A stretch of DNA of 64,000 bases from Poa pratensis (Eukaryota; Streptophyta; Magnoliopsida; Poales; Poaceae): assembly GCA_947311845.1 (NCBI GenBank), contig CAMZMU010000089.1, positions 19,783,338-19,847,337 on the forward strand. The letters run 5' to 3'. The translations under genes were made by a program, and so were the position numbers. This document shows positions 23,473-36,200 of the stretch, in pieces; position 1 is the first letter of the stretch, and each line of letters opens with the position of its first letter. The notes under the pieces were generated by a model that worked only from the letters and a program-made list of their open reading frames with translations, searched no databases and was not told where the DNA came from.

Positions 23473-24290
23473 AGTATGGACGCTCCATTTTACGTTCAAA
23501 ACAAAGGTATTGGACGGTCTATCTCACACGACGAAGACAGCGGACAGGTAAAAAAAAAAAAGCAGAGGGAGAGATAATGTGGAGTATTTGATTTGACGCG
23601 TCCTCCGGTGGGCCCGCATGGCAGCCTCCCGGGGGCGCATTCGGTCGGTGGCGCGCGATATCGTGGCGCGCCGGTACCCGGTCTCGACCAGACGACCGGG
23701 ACGGAGGCCGGAGAAAGAGCGAGAGAAATTATAACGAGAGAAAAAAAAAAACGTCCACGTGAGTCCACGCGCACCTTGTTTTATTGATGGTGTACGCCGC
23801 TTCCGTGCTTACCTCGGCGAGCGTGGTCACCTGTACCTGTCCCAAGTGCGGCCTACGGGGCCACATGTCTGCCTCTGCCAGCAGGGGTCGACGACGCGGA
23901 CGGCGGAGGGAAGCCCACGAACGGAGGCCGCGTATGGGTTTCGTTCCCTTTCTCGTTTTGCTACCCGAACAGCTTCGAAATTACAATACGCTCCCTGCTC
24001 ATGACAAGTGCAACCCACCACCAGCAGCAGCGCTAGAACGAGTCTAAAAATCATTTTCTAATTTCTCGAACAGGTGGGCTTCACAAGACATTTTATTGTT
24101 CTAGAAAAAAAATTCTTAAGTGGCAACAAATATCAATGGTAATTCCTAGACGAGCTCCGACGCTCGGAGGTTAAGCCTCCTCCACATGTCATTATTTTTT
24201 TATTATCTATTTTTGTGCTGAAATATCTAAATCAAAACTATTAAGTAACCAGAAATGTACATTCGGGGAAAACGCAATAAAAGCATAAAA
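23473..24290. other. intergenic
   Basis: No gene is supported. The 23590-24000 part is GC-rich with short open frames only, and the rest is AT-rich. Confidence 0.4.
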
Positions 24291-24295
24291 CACAT

Positions 24296-24768
24296 ACCGA
24301 CAAATATATACTTATTACACTCATTGAAGTGCAGAGTTTTCATAAGATCTTTGTTCGATTTTAGTCTTCACGGATTTCCATTCAAATGCCCCGGTAAGTT
24401 GGAGCCCAATCCACCACCAAAATATCCAATAACTTTATTTTTAGAAAGATACTTTTAACCTTTTGGATTTGTAGATAATGTGCCGTTATTAAATAGTTTC
24501 CCTTGCTTAAAATACTTTCTAAGTCTGGTCTGCTCATTTTGGATCAAATAATGGTGATGACTTGTTTTCAAAATCTCACGTCATGTCTAATTTTTTTTTG
24601 CTCACTTGGAATTGGATTTTTTTTCTTATAGATTTCTTGTGATTTATCGAAGTAGCTACAGAACTACCCCAGCATTTCTCTGCGTTGGCATTGTGTGCTG
24701 CAGACATCTCTCGTTGGAGAGAAACAACCGTAATTTTGACACAATTCAGGTGATAGAACAGACAATTA
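24296..24768 (+). repeat. direct duplication, copy A
   Basis: This roughly 470-bp segment is repeated at about 26250-26725 in the same orientation, roughly 85-90 percent similar by eye (shared AAGTTGGAGCCCAATCCACC and CTCTCGTTGGAGAGAAACAA). A solo LTR separates the copies. Without the LTR the two copies would be adjacent, so this was a tandem duplication. Confidence 0.75.
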
Positions 24769-26244
24769 TGAAAGGACACGGATGTCGCCTAGAGGGGAGG
24801 GGGTGAATAGGCGATTTAAAATTCTTTACGGTTTAGGCTTGAATAAATGCGGAATAAAACTAGCGTTTAATTTATCAAGCACAAAACCTAAACAAGCTAG
24901 GTTTACCTATGTGCTCCAAAACTTATGCTAAACAAGATATATTACTTCAAGCTCGATGGCTATCGCAAAGTAAATTGCATAAGTAAGAAGCTCGGGGTAT
25001 AGAAATACCGAGGCACTTGGAGACGATGATTTATCCCGAAGTTCACTTCCCAATGGAAGCTAGTCTCCGTTGGAGCGGTGCGGAGTCACAAAGTGATCCC
25101 CGAATAGCCGTCAAATGGCACACCGTAATCTCCTTCGTGCCTCCACCAATGCGGAGTGCCACGAACCACTATGGGACACTTGAGGGTGGTCACCGAACCC
25201 GTACAAGGATGAGGCGCACTCCACAACTTAATTGGAGGCTCTCACCGGAATCCCGCGGCTCCCAAAGCCACAAGACTCACAAGGTCGGGGCGCGTCTCCA
25301 CAACTTAATTGGAGGCTCCCAACTATCCCGCGAGCCACCAAAACTCCGAGATCAACAAGGACCGTCTAGGGCACTCCAAGTACCCAAGAGTAACAAGCTT
25401 CTCAACTTCGATTTCCACGTATCACCGTGGAGAACTCAAACCGATGCAATGGGCAAGAACACAAGAAGTGCTCAAAATCCTTCACTCTCAAATCCCACCA
25501 AAGCAACTAATGCTATTGGGGGAGAAGAGAGGAAGAACAAAGAGGAACACCAAATCCCTCCAAGATCTAGATCACAAAAGCTTCCCCTCACTTAGAGGAG
25601 AGATTGATTGGTGAAATAGTAGATCTAGATCCCCTCTCTTTTCCCACTAATTAGAAGCAAGAATCATGGAGGAATAGAGAGTTAGCAAAGCTCAAGAAGG
25701 TCAACAATGGGGAAGAACACGAGCTGCAGAGTTAGGCTGGCTGGAGGAAGGTGTACCCCTCCCAGAAAAAGATCCGTTGCAGACAGGGGAATCGGATATT
25801 CCGATATAAGTAGGGATCGGATAATCCGATTCCACCGGATAATCCGAATCAGCTAGAATCGGATATTCCGGAAAACTTCAGTACTCCCCAGAACTGGTTG
25901 CTTTTAAAGTCCTTAGCCGAATTCGAGCAAACCCTGATAATCGGATATTCCGATCCAAGTGAGTACCGGATAATCCGACACTGTCGGATAGTCCGATTCA
26001 GACCGTTTTGGATATTCCGGAAAACTTCAGTACTCCCCAGAACTGGTTGCTTTTAAAGTCCTTAGCCGAATTCGAGCAAACTTGAGAATCGGATAATCCG
26101 AGTCATCTGGGACTGGATAATCCGATTTCCCTGCTTGAGCAAAACAGACAGAAACAGCAAAACCTGACGTGCAATATCTTTCTCGTTCGAACTCCAAAAC
26201 AGGTGAAACCAATTTTGTTGGAAAGGTAACGACAAGAGCTTTCA
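24769..26244 (-). mobile_element. solo LTR of a retrotransposon (Copia-like)
   Basis: A 1476-bp segment runs from TGAAAG to CTTTCA, a perfect 6-bp terminal inverted repeat of the TG...CA type. AATTA lies directly before it and one base after it, an imperfect 5-bp target duplication. The part near the left edge (GATGTCGCCTAGAGG...GGTGAATAGGCG) matches, from memory, the 3' end of LTRs in Triticeae Copia-type elements, read in reverse. No primer-binding site, gag or pol follows, so it is a solo LTR. Lineage assignment is from memory and unchecked. Confidence 0.7.
25791..26126. repeat. palindrome array TCGGATAWTCCGA inside the LTR
   Basis: Ten sites match (N)CGGATA(A/T/G)TCCG(A/G): about 25791, 25816, 25835, 25858, 25940, 25965, 25983, 26008, 26088 and 26113. 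At least three are perfect 15-base odd palindromes of the form ATCGGATAWTCCGAT. Two of the sites sit in identical 72-bp direct repeats (25861-25932 and 26010-26081, period 149 bp). In LTR orientation they lie about 120-450 bp from the 5' end, which would be U3. Confidence 0.85.
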
Positions 26245-26249
26245 TAATT

Positions 26250-26725
26250 ATCGACAGATATATATACTTATTACACTCATTGAAGTGTAGAATTTTCATA
26301 AGATCTTTGTTGGATTTTAGTCTTCACGAATTTCCATTCAAGTGCTCAGGTAAGTTGGAGCCCAATCCACCACCAAAATATCCAATAACTTTATTTTTAG
26401 AAAGAAATTTTTAACCTTTTGGATTTGTAGATAATGTGCCCCTATTAATTAGTTTCCCCTGCTTAAAATCCTTTCTAAGTCCGGCCTGCTCATTTTTGGA
26501 TCAAATAATGGTGATGCAAAGTTTTTAGGGCAGGCTTTCAAAATCTCACGTCGTGTCTATTTTTTTTGCTCACTCGGGGTTGGATATTTTTCTAATATGT
26601 TTCTTGTGATTCATCGAAACAACTACATAACTACCCATAATTTCTCTGCGTTGGCATTGCCTGCTGTAGACGTCTCTCGTTGGAGAGAAACAACCGCAAT
26701 TTCGATAGAATTCAAGTGACAGAAC
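26250..26725 (+). repeat. direct duplication, copy B
   Basis: The second copy of the segment at 24296-24768, on the other side of the solo LTR. Confidence 0.75.
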
Positions 26726-27279
26726 ATGCAGTAATCTGTAGGATCAAGAAAGAGTTCCAGCTATGGGTTTTAGCTAGGTGGATAGGGTAGTGAGTAGTAG
26801 TCCTTTGTCGTGTAGAGCGGGGAGTCTAGTTGTAACTTGTAAAATTCTTTCTCAATCTTAATGACATGACATGTAAGACTTGCCCGTTCTTGAAAAAAAA
26901 TCTCTGTGTTCCTCTATCTTGCTCTTATATTTCCGGCAATATTTTCATTATAGAAAATTATTTTTATAACATTTGTTTCGTATGAACCAGGGAAACCCGA
27001 GAAAGAGAACAACAACAAATCAGCCCCTGGGCGACCATTTTCTGACTTAGTGCAACACAGAAAACACAAGATCTGGAGGTACCAGAACGCAAAAGACCGA
27101 CGCCACCAAGGCCACGACCACCAAAATACGATCGTCTCTCTCCTCCTTGGCTTCGCAATTTTGCTTTTAGCGCTTTCATATAAGCCATTACTTCGCCTCC
27201 ACCATTGCTCCTTTTCAACCTCGCGCTTCCGCCGTCGCTGTCCCCACCGGCCTCCCGCGCCGCCGCCGCCGTCTCATCC
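26726..27279. other. retroposon tail and upstream region of LPEAT2
   Basis: At about 26726-26899 a TTGTAACTTGTAAAATTC-like 3' part ends in an A run (26892-26899), resembling a retroposon tail. About 27150-27279 is C-rich and is probably promoter and 5' UTR of the acyltransferase gene. Confidence 0.4.
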
Positions 27280-30200
27280 ATGGCCTCTCCACATCCTAGC
27301 CCAACCTCCCTCTCCACGCCCCTCCTCTCCGACTCCTCCTCCATCGCGCCCACCCGCGTCGCCAACGGCCACGCGTACAACCACGGCGACCTCTCCGCCG
27401 ACGCCGCCGAGTCGGTATGCGACGCCGACCCGTTCGCGTTCCTCTCGGAGGATCACCCTCCGCGGTCGCAGCGCCCGTCCCCGGCCGACCCATTCCGGAA
27501 CCGGACGCCGGGGTGGGGCGACGCGTACGGGTGGGCCAGGGCGCTGCTGCTCGCGCCGGTCGCGGCGGCGCGGCTGGTGCTCTTCGGCCTGTCCATCGCG
27601 ATCGGGTACGCCGCCACGTGGGTGGCGCTGCGCGGGTGGACCGACTCCCGGGAGCGGCCGCGGGAGGGCGCCGGACCCATGCCGGCGTGGCGCCGCCGCC
27701 TCATGTGGGTCACCCGGATCTCCGCGCGCTGCATCCTCTTCTCCTTCGGGTCAGTACTACCTCATTACCTAACTATGCTATGTTGCACCAGTAAACGCTC
27801 TACCCGATTTGGTTTTCGATCTGATCTGAACATTTGGTGATCGATTGGTCGGGTGGGAGGTTTCGATTTTAAACCATGATTATTGTTAGATTTGAGCTCC
27901 GAGACGCGACCTGGGAAGTTTCGAATTTTAGATGATTCGATTCGGGCCGCGAGACGAGCCGGACCATAGCAAAGCTGTGGATGGATGAAGCAATGGGGAG
28001 AAGTTTGATTGGTTTGCAGAATTCTGCGGATTTCGGCACGTGTGTGGGTGGGCGTGGCACTGTTTTGTTTGGTGGGGGCGACGCCGACGCTGCATCAGTT
28101 TGGACGGTGAAGGACCGTGTCCCCCGTGTGTTTGTTACGAGTATGACCTGCAGTTAATGTGGCTGGGAGGAGACGACAGGAAACTGATCTTTGTACGGCC
28201 CTTCTAGTTAGCTTCCGTTGGAATTGGTACTACCTCAGATGATCAGAACATGCTGGTGATGATGCCTTGGCAATCTGATTTGAGATGCTAGTTAAGGCAG
28301 GGATCAGGTGGTCCTTCATGTGTGTGATTGTGGCCTTGTGGTGGTCTTTGGCATAACGTGTAGTTGCGTGCGCAATTCAAACAGGGATGCCACCCTGGAT
28401 GTTCACAAATTGACATAGTCCTGAATTCTGTTTGGGGGGCGTATGCACTAGTTACCGGCTGCTATTGCTCGGTTTGGTTACAGTTCATTTTGATATAATA
28501 AGATAATGTCAAAAGAAAATTCAAAGACTGTTCAGGCAGGTGATGACTGATGAGGAAGCAGACAGATACCTTGCTTATCAACCTTCCCTGAAAAGCTTGC
28601 ATGTCAAATAAAACGAAAAACTAGCTGTCAGAATGTTGTTGTTACTGTATTGTTTTGAGTGCAGGCATTTGGTATGACCCCAGAGCATGTAGAAATGCTC
28701 GATACCGAGTTCCAAACATCGTCTTGTTTACTTGTCATGTACTGTCTGATTTTTCAGTACATGCATTTTGTTTTCCTCCATAGTTTTCTTTTTAAAAATG
28801 CAAGAATATCATTGGAGCATATGCTCCACTCACTTTGCATCATAAGTTTTCCCTGTAAAATACTAGAACATCAATGGAGCATGCTCCACATACTTATAAC
28901 TGGCATATGAAATCAAATTAAATCAACCATTTGTACAGTATGTTCTACTGCTTGTGTATACTTACTAGATTTCTGGTTTTGCTAGCATATCCTTTTATCA
29001 CATTTTTTCGACTTATTGAGTACCATCTGATATTTGTTGGCCATCCGTTTGCACTATCAGGTATCACTGGATCAAAAGGAAAGGAAAGCCTGCGCCTAGA
29101 GAGCTTGCGCCTATAGTCGTTTCCAATCACGTTTCATACATAGACCCCATATACTTCTTCTACGAATTGTTCCCAACAATCGTTTCATCGGATTCCCATG
29201 ATTCCATACCATTTGTTGGAACAATCATAAGAGCAATGCAGGCATGTCCCTTTCTATTTTCTTCTTAAAGCATCAATATTTGCAGGTTCCTTTCAAGTGA
29301 CAAATTTTATGACAACGTATACCTATCTTACAGGTTATATACGTTGATAGATTCTCTCCAGCTTCAAGGAAGTCAGCTGTGAATGAAATAAAGGTTAGAA
29401 TGGTTCTCATCAGGCCTGAACCCCATGGTTTTGCTCTAGTTAACTTTATGAAACTGCATATGTGATGTTTTGATAAAGTCATGTTTTTTTCATGGGGCCA
29501 AGCTTGCTTTTATCAGGCAAGAATTAACATATCACATGGAAGTTCTGCAGTTGTTTTCTCTTAGGATGGATAATTATCATACTTGTCAATTGTCATAGTA
29601 GTAGTAGTAGCTTTATCATACAGAATCATTAACCAGAAGAAAAAACACAAGGAGCTTATTGCAATATGCATTTTTTTAAGCTTCCTTTTTCTGTTATCTA
29701 CAGTTTACATCATTGTTGAATTTAAAAGTTCATTCCATGCAATACTGTAACATAATACAAGCAACGTGATTGTCTATTAGTTATTGTGTTCATATGGTAC
29801 ATTTTAGGTGCTTTCAGAGAAAGGCGGCTGGCAATAGCTTTCCGCGCGTCCTGTTGTTCCCTGAAGGCACTACAACAAATGGGACATTCCTGATCTCATT
29901 CCAACATGGAGCGTTCATACCTGGCTACCCTGTTCAACCTGTTGTTGTTCGTTATCCCCATGTGCACTTTGACCAATCATGGTAAGTTTTCGCTACCAAG
30001 GTACATTCTTGTTTTGTTTCCATTGCGTTGTTCTCTTTCATGATTGTTGTTTTTGTTTCAGGGGAAACATATCGCTAATAAAGCTCATGTTCAAGATGTT
30101 CACCCAGTTTCACAATTTCATGGAGGTCTGCATTTCTGGCACACCTCAACCTAGTACTGTCTCGTGTTTATAGGCAGTAACTCCTCACACAATAAGCTCA

Positions 30201-31888
30201 CCTGTTATGTAATTAATTTTACAGGTAGAGTACCTCCCTATTGTCTTACCCCCTGAGATCAAGCAAGAGAATGCCCTTCATTTTGCAGAGAATGTAATTC
30301 CTTTTCACCTAAATAAATTGTCCACTCAACACTATGTAGTTTCTGTAGCAACGTGATCCTAACATTTTGTTTCAACAGACCAGCTATGCTATGGCACATG
30401 CCCTTAATGCTCTACCCACTTCTTATTCTTATACCGATTCAATGATTGCATCAAGAGCCGCAGAAGCTGGAAAGGTAATAGGCAACCTATAACACTATTT
30501 ATATTCTGAATTCATGTACCAGATTCGATCTTTGTTTTCTGGAGTTCTTAGTTCCTTACCATCTGGAGTCTTCCAGAATTCTAAATGACTAACTGGAGAT
30601 GGCCTGTGTTCACTTGAGTAGGAAGTAGGAATTTGAATCTAATAAGCTGATATCCGTTTGCAGGCGAATTGCTCAAATTATATGGTGGAAATGGGTTGGG
30701 TAAAAGAAGTAAGTCTTTCTTGATTTACACATGTAGAGCTTGATGAACAAACCTATCAAAAAAATATCATGAGATTGGTTGTGCTGATGAAGAAAGTGTT
30801 CTGGTACAGCGTTGGTTAATGCATGCTTTTTTATTTGTTTTCAGACGTATGGTGTAAGCACATCAGACGCAATGGAACTCTTGGAGCACTTTTTGGCTAT
30901 GAATCCAGACAGCGAGTAAGTTCTTAATACCTTAACTGACAACTACTGGCTTTATCTGTTGAAGATTCCAAAAGCTTGTTCATTAAGTAAGGCTTAAAAG
31001 ATGCACCTTGTTTTGGTTCTCGAATATATCTAATTGTTTCTGTTAATTCATAATGTTCTGACAAATATCATTAACCAACTCTTGCAGTGGACGTGTTAAA
31101 GCCCAAGATTTTTGGGCTCTTTTTGGTCTAGACTGCAGTCCTCTATGCAAGAAGGTACTACTACTAAACATCCTTCCTGTGTATGCCATATCATGCTTAC
31201 TCTTTTTTTTATGCCATCAAACTTAATTGAAAAGAAAAATTGTGATCAAGCTTACCTGAAATTATCATCTTTGCTGAGCTCTTATTTTTTCCAGATATTT
31301 CACTACTTCGATTTTGAAAACAAGGAATCTATCACGTTCCGACAGGTACCGACTACAAAATGACCTATCTTGTAGCTGGCATATGTTCTACATATATAGC
31401 CATATTTCTACCATGTATTGTAGTGGGCGCCAGTTGTTGTTGTATGTTTTCCTAACGTACTACCACATTACTACCCTATGTACACAGTTCCTGGTCGGGT
31501 GTGCGCACATCAGGAAGCAGCCGTTGTTTGAGGGGGTGTGTGAAACCGCTTTCGAGAAGTGCAAGTTCCCTGGAACCTCTGACATCTCCCTGGAACAGCT
31601 AGCCGATGCCCTGCGGTCGAGCATGCTTCCGCCGGCTGATGATGGGGTAAGTATTCCACATTTAGGTCCCCTTGGATGTGTCCTATCTATCTGCGTTAGT
31701 GTGCCGACTCAACTCACCCCCTGGCCATTCTCTGATTTCAGATGCTGAAGCTGTTCGAGACGTTTGACATTGATGACGATGATAAAATCAGCAAGGATGA
31801 CTTCATGGCATGCCTTGCGAGGTTTCCTTTCATGATTGCACTCTTCGCTGGCCGTATCAACGGCGAAGTTTACATCGAGATAGTTTGA
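27280..31888 (+). CDS. lysophospholipid acyltransferase with EF-hand region (LPEAT2 type)
   Basis: Thirteen exons (27280-27749, 29061-29241, 29334-29393, 29818-29981, 30062-30125, 30225-30293, 30379-30474, 30664-30708, 30845-30915, 31088-31154, 31295-31345, 31488-31646, 31742-31888) join in frame to 547 residues. The enzyme re-acylates lysophospholipids (lyso-PE and related) at the ER using acyl-CoA. PlsC/LPLAT motifs are present: NHVSYID (about 179-185), catalytic H-x4-D, and FPEGTT (251-256). A hydrophobic segment near 90-115 (RALLLAPVAAARLVLFGLSI) is a likely membrane anchor. The C-terminus has an EF-hand loop DIDDDDKISKDD (508-519), with Asp instead of Gly at position 6 and Asp at position 12. 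Arabidopsis LPEAT2 has this layout and about 540 residues. Intron 2 starts with GC instead of GT. ATG 27280 is chosen because the frame upstream opens only at a TTG. Confidence 0.88.
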
Positions 31889-33280
31889 TGGTGGAGCCGT
31901 AACCCCTCCGTTTATTAAGACGGGTTATTGTGATACTCCACTGTCTGACCAAAGCCAAGCTTATATCAAACTGGCTAGCCAGTACAGTGTGGCAATTTTG
32001 TTTAATTTGTTCTTGAGGGGGATTTATGTAGATAGGAATGTTGTGACAGAGACACTGGATCCAGCATGTGATACAGCGTCGGTTGAACTGGATGTGCACA
32101 TAGAAAGCACTTGTAACATCAAACAGAAATTTTTGGAAGAGAATTCTGATTTCCTCTTGCAAGTCTGTAACAGCGATACGTCTGAAGATGAGATTTTGTT
32201 CGTGCAGAGAGCGTTCTCAACAGGGCACAGTAAACAAGCCACGCAGCATCGGTAGGTCGTACACGTTTAGTGATGGACGATGATGGGTTTAATCAATCAC
32301 ATTGCAGGGTTACAGTTATCACATGAACATCGTCTCTGTTTCAACGTATTATGACTTTTCGATATGGTATTTACACAAGGGAAAACAAAAAAGAAATGAA
32401 GACGGCTACAATTGAGAAACGGCTTGAAGGAGGCTGGGTAAAAAACCTAGTCTGCCGTGCTGCCGTGCGAAACAAGAAGTTTTTTTACAGTATATGTATG
32501 GTGCTTCTTGTCTCCTTTTTTCTGTTCTGTTCTCGGAAATATCTTTACATGACAATGCACTTCTCTTTCTTGGGCTCGCTTCTTGCTGGAGGTGGGCATT
32601 TGGCCTCTGCTGAAGAAAGAAAATCACAAGTGATTCAGACAATTGTTTGCATGCACCATAGCATGAACAGGTCTGGCAAACAAATTATTGTTACATACAA
32701 AGGAGATAAACGTTGTGAAGTAGGCCAAAACAATTAAATTCTGGATACCAAAATGGTGGAAATGAGGTAAACTTAATTAAAAAGATACACAGAGGAATTT
32801 ACTATTTCGGATCCACGACTCGGCTTGTATAGAATTGATGATTTTGAGCAACACATTTATTTTATATAAATTATGCAAACTAGGTAATTTTTGACATTGT
32901 AGCAACAATACGCAGGATTCACAAGTTGACCTTAAAAGTTATAATACCACTTGAGGACAAAAGTGATTCGAGCATAGCAGTTAGTTTTCAGGATTCACAA
33001 GCAGAAACAACGGGACTTGAGGATTAGGAGGAGTTGTGGTCATGTCTCATTCGAATAAAATGTAAGTCCTAGATCAAAATCGACATGTACCTAATGCATT
33101 TTGCAACATCGTATGTACAAGCTGGAGAATCTCACACGTTTAACTTTATGTACTAGTAAGTCCCTCAGCGGTGTCAAAACTATGTGATGACAGGTATCAG
33201 TACATAAACAATCTAACAATTGTAACATGTCGTGCGTGATAATCAGATGTTTACCGGTGGTAATGAGCAAGGAAACTCAC
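31889..33280. other. 3' region of LPEAT2 and intergenic DNA
   Basis: The first few hundred bases are probably 3' UTR. Short open frames at 31.99-32.7 kb have no recognisable domain. The end of the MINDY-like gene on the minus strand may extend into 32.9-33.28 kb, but I could not identify its last exon. Confidence 0.4.
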
Positions 33281-36200
33281 CCTTGGGCCAACGACAAGTC
33301 CTGGCCGGCCTGCGCCATTTGATTGACTGGGCGTCTGCGCTGCTGCTGTGTTGTTGTTGCTGCTGCCGCTGCTGCTGCTGTTGTTGTTGCTGCTGCTGCT
33401 GTGACGGAGGCTGTTGTTGTTGAGATTGCTGATCAAACTCCTGCTGTTGAAGTGCTATAGCAAAATCTAGATCCGGGCTGCCAGAAAAGAAAATCAAGAG
33501 TACAGGTTAGCCTTAGGTAATACACGCGCAAATACAAGTACATTGGAGGGTTAAATACGAACAGCTAGAGCAAATTTTCAATGATCGTATGATAACTTGG
33601 TATTATACTTTGCCTGCATACGTGCAATGTGCAATTCTCTTTATCATCACATTTTTCTAGTCAGGCTAATGCCATGCTAAATGGGTTATAGCTCATGCAC
33701 ATTTTTCTAGCCAGGCTCATGTCATGCTAGCCTGCTAAAGGGGTTAACGTGGACCAAACGGGTGCTACAACCATCTGTTTGCATCAGAGATTGAACATAC
33801 CGTACTGATCATGCATTAGCTAACACTATGCTTGCCTAAAGTATTCAAGTAACCAGATGCATATGCTAACTGCATGTAATGTAGTCGTACATTCTATACT
33901 TGCCATAAACCATACCCAGAGTGGTCGTTCAAGTAAGCATCAAATGATAAGTCCAATACAGAATTCAAGATCCCGAGCCAACTACGCATGGAACTAATAG
34001 TGGAAATAAATGGCACTTGGTTCATAGCAGACTTGCATGCGATGATCAAAAACAGCTAAAGCCTAAAACAAGTTGAACAGAGCCAAGAATTGAGAGCATA
34101 ACTAAGAATAAAAGGGTGGTAAAATACTCTAGCTCCAACTGGTATCCCAGCATAGCTGACTATTCAAATATTGACATGGCTGCAATGGCTATAATGCTGT
34201 GCAACAGTAATCTGGGTAAGACCTGCTATCTGACCAGTACAGAACTTGGTAAAAAGAGAGTAGGAGGGACATACTCTCCAGATGAATTCAGTAGAGTGGA
34301 ATTGTCAAATTGAGCAAGGTAGTCCTGAGGATAGAATTAAAATTAAATGATAGAATATTTTAGAACTCAATGACAATCACAACAATATTGATGTTGCACA
34401 TACAGCAGTAGTTGTCATGGCCTGCTGTTGATTCCACGAATCATTTCTGGGTGTTTCAGCCTTAAATGGCGTGAAGTTACTAGTGAGAAAAACCCCATCT
34501 CCATTCACCTAATGTTTGAGAACAAAAAAATCAGTAACTTACATTTGAAGTAAATAAAATGTTGGTAAAGGATAATACATACCTCATCTAACTTTTGCCA
34601 TACCAAATCAGTTTGGCTGAAAAACCCTGATCAGTTGCTAAGAGATATAGACTTCCATTATACTGCAAAAAAAAGAATGGGCTGCATAAAGCCAGCAAGC
34701 TTAATAACATACTAGAGTAGCTAATATGGTGACTCAATTAATTACCATACCTTGAACATAGTGTTGAAGTGGTTATTACGGAAGAAGACACAAAGCTCTC
34801 TTTCATTAAGACCCTCTTGCAGACAAAACAAACTGCAATGATAAAAATTTAGCCACATAAATCATGAACAAGAGAAATGCATTTGCTTTAAAACTATTGA
34901 ACAGATGTGTACCCATAGACAGTCAGCTGGTTAGCAGTGCTCTGCAGAAAATTATCAATCAGGTCCCCTGGAACAAATAATGGAGTGCAAAGTTATATAC
35001 TGTGCCCAAATATTTATGACCTACAAATGTGCAACTAATTGATAGCTGGAAGAAATCTCACATTGATGATCTGCAGCTTCACTTTCCAAGCATTGACTAC
35101 TTTCCCCAGTCTTGTCAGCCTGTTCAGCGAGAACCACCTCACCCTCATACACCGGCTCCTCAGTTTGATATGCTATGTTTCCAGTGCCAAGTATGTGCTC
35201 TTCTCCTTGATAGATTGGCTCATTTCCCTGAATGCTTGAAGAGGCAAGCTCAGCAGTGTCTAAAGAAACAATTTTCTCATCCAGCTTCGGTGTAGCACAA
35301 CTAGGAGTAGCTTGACTATTTACAGTTGCTAAGTCACAGTTGATCTCAGCATCAGAAGCCTGAGGGTCATGAATTTGCATAACAGAATGTTCTCTGCAGG
35401 TTTCCTTTTTAGCCTCACCAAGGTCAGGAGCAGGAGCAGCAGTTTGGTCATCCAGAACAGAAGATTCATGCGAAGGGCAGGCAAGAGTAGATTCTGGAGA
35501 CTGAACAGGTATATCAAGGTGCTTCTGACACTTCTGTTTTCTCATCGTCGTCTGTTTCTTTAGGCGTCAAAGTTCGTTCGGATTCTGCAGGCGCAACTTC
35601 ACTAACATTAGCATCAGAATTTGTGTCCTGCAATATAGAACCATGAGTGAAAGCATCGGTAGCTTCCTCTTTATTTGTCGGTCCTGCTATCTCATGTGCT
35701 TCTAATCCAAAGCTCTCACTACGTGGTGCATCCCCTATATTGGAGGATGAGTGACTCTGTGAAGTGCTGAAGGAAACAGATCCATCAACAGCATTTGCGC
35801 TTTCAGCTTTGGATAGGCTAAGGACTCTCCTTAGTTCCTCGTCTTCCTCACGGTCACCTCGTCTTATTTGCATTTCAGCTGAATCTGGGAGTGTACTTTC
35901 ATCAAATGATCTCCCGATAGAAACACTAGGTGAAGGAACTCCTAATGCTGCTGTTGTTGCAGCAGCAAAATCAATAGTTTCTTCCTCCACAACATGTTTA
36001 TCCTCTTCTGCTGGTTTCCCTGACTTAAATTCAGCAAGCCCAGAAGCAAGAGCGTTGTATGACTTTGATCCAACGGCAGTAGCAGTGCCAGTATCCTAGA
36101 AATGAGCACGCAACAGTATTAACATGTAACTGCTGTCATAGGCACAACTAATAAAGTAATGCTGCATCTATTTTGTGGGCATGACATCTTTAAGCAGGTA

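Noticed and set aside
27205..27279. N-terminal extension of LPEAT2
   Set aside because: It begins with TTG. ATG 27280 gives the expected length.
35021..35545. Separate gene in the MINDY region
   Set aside because: It is the downstream part of exon 5 after a frame break, matching the same protein.
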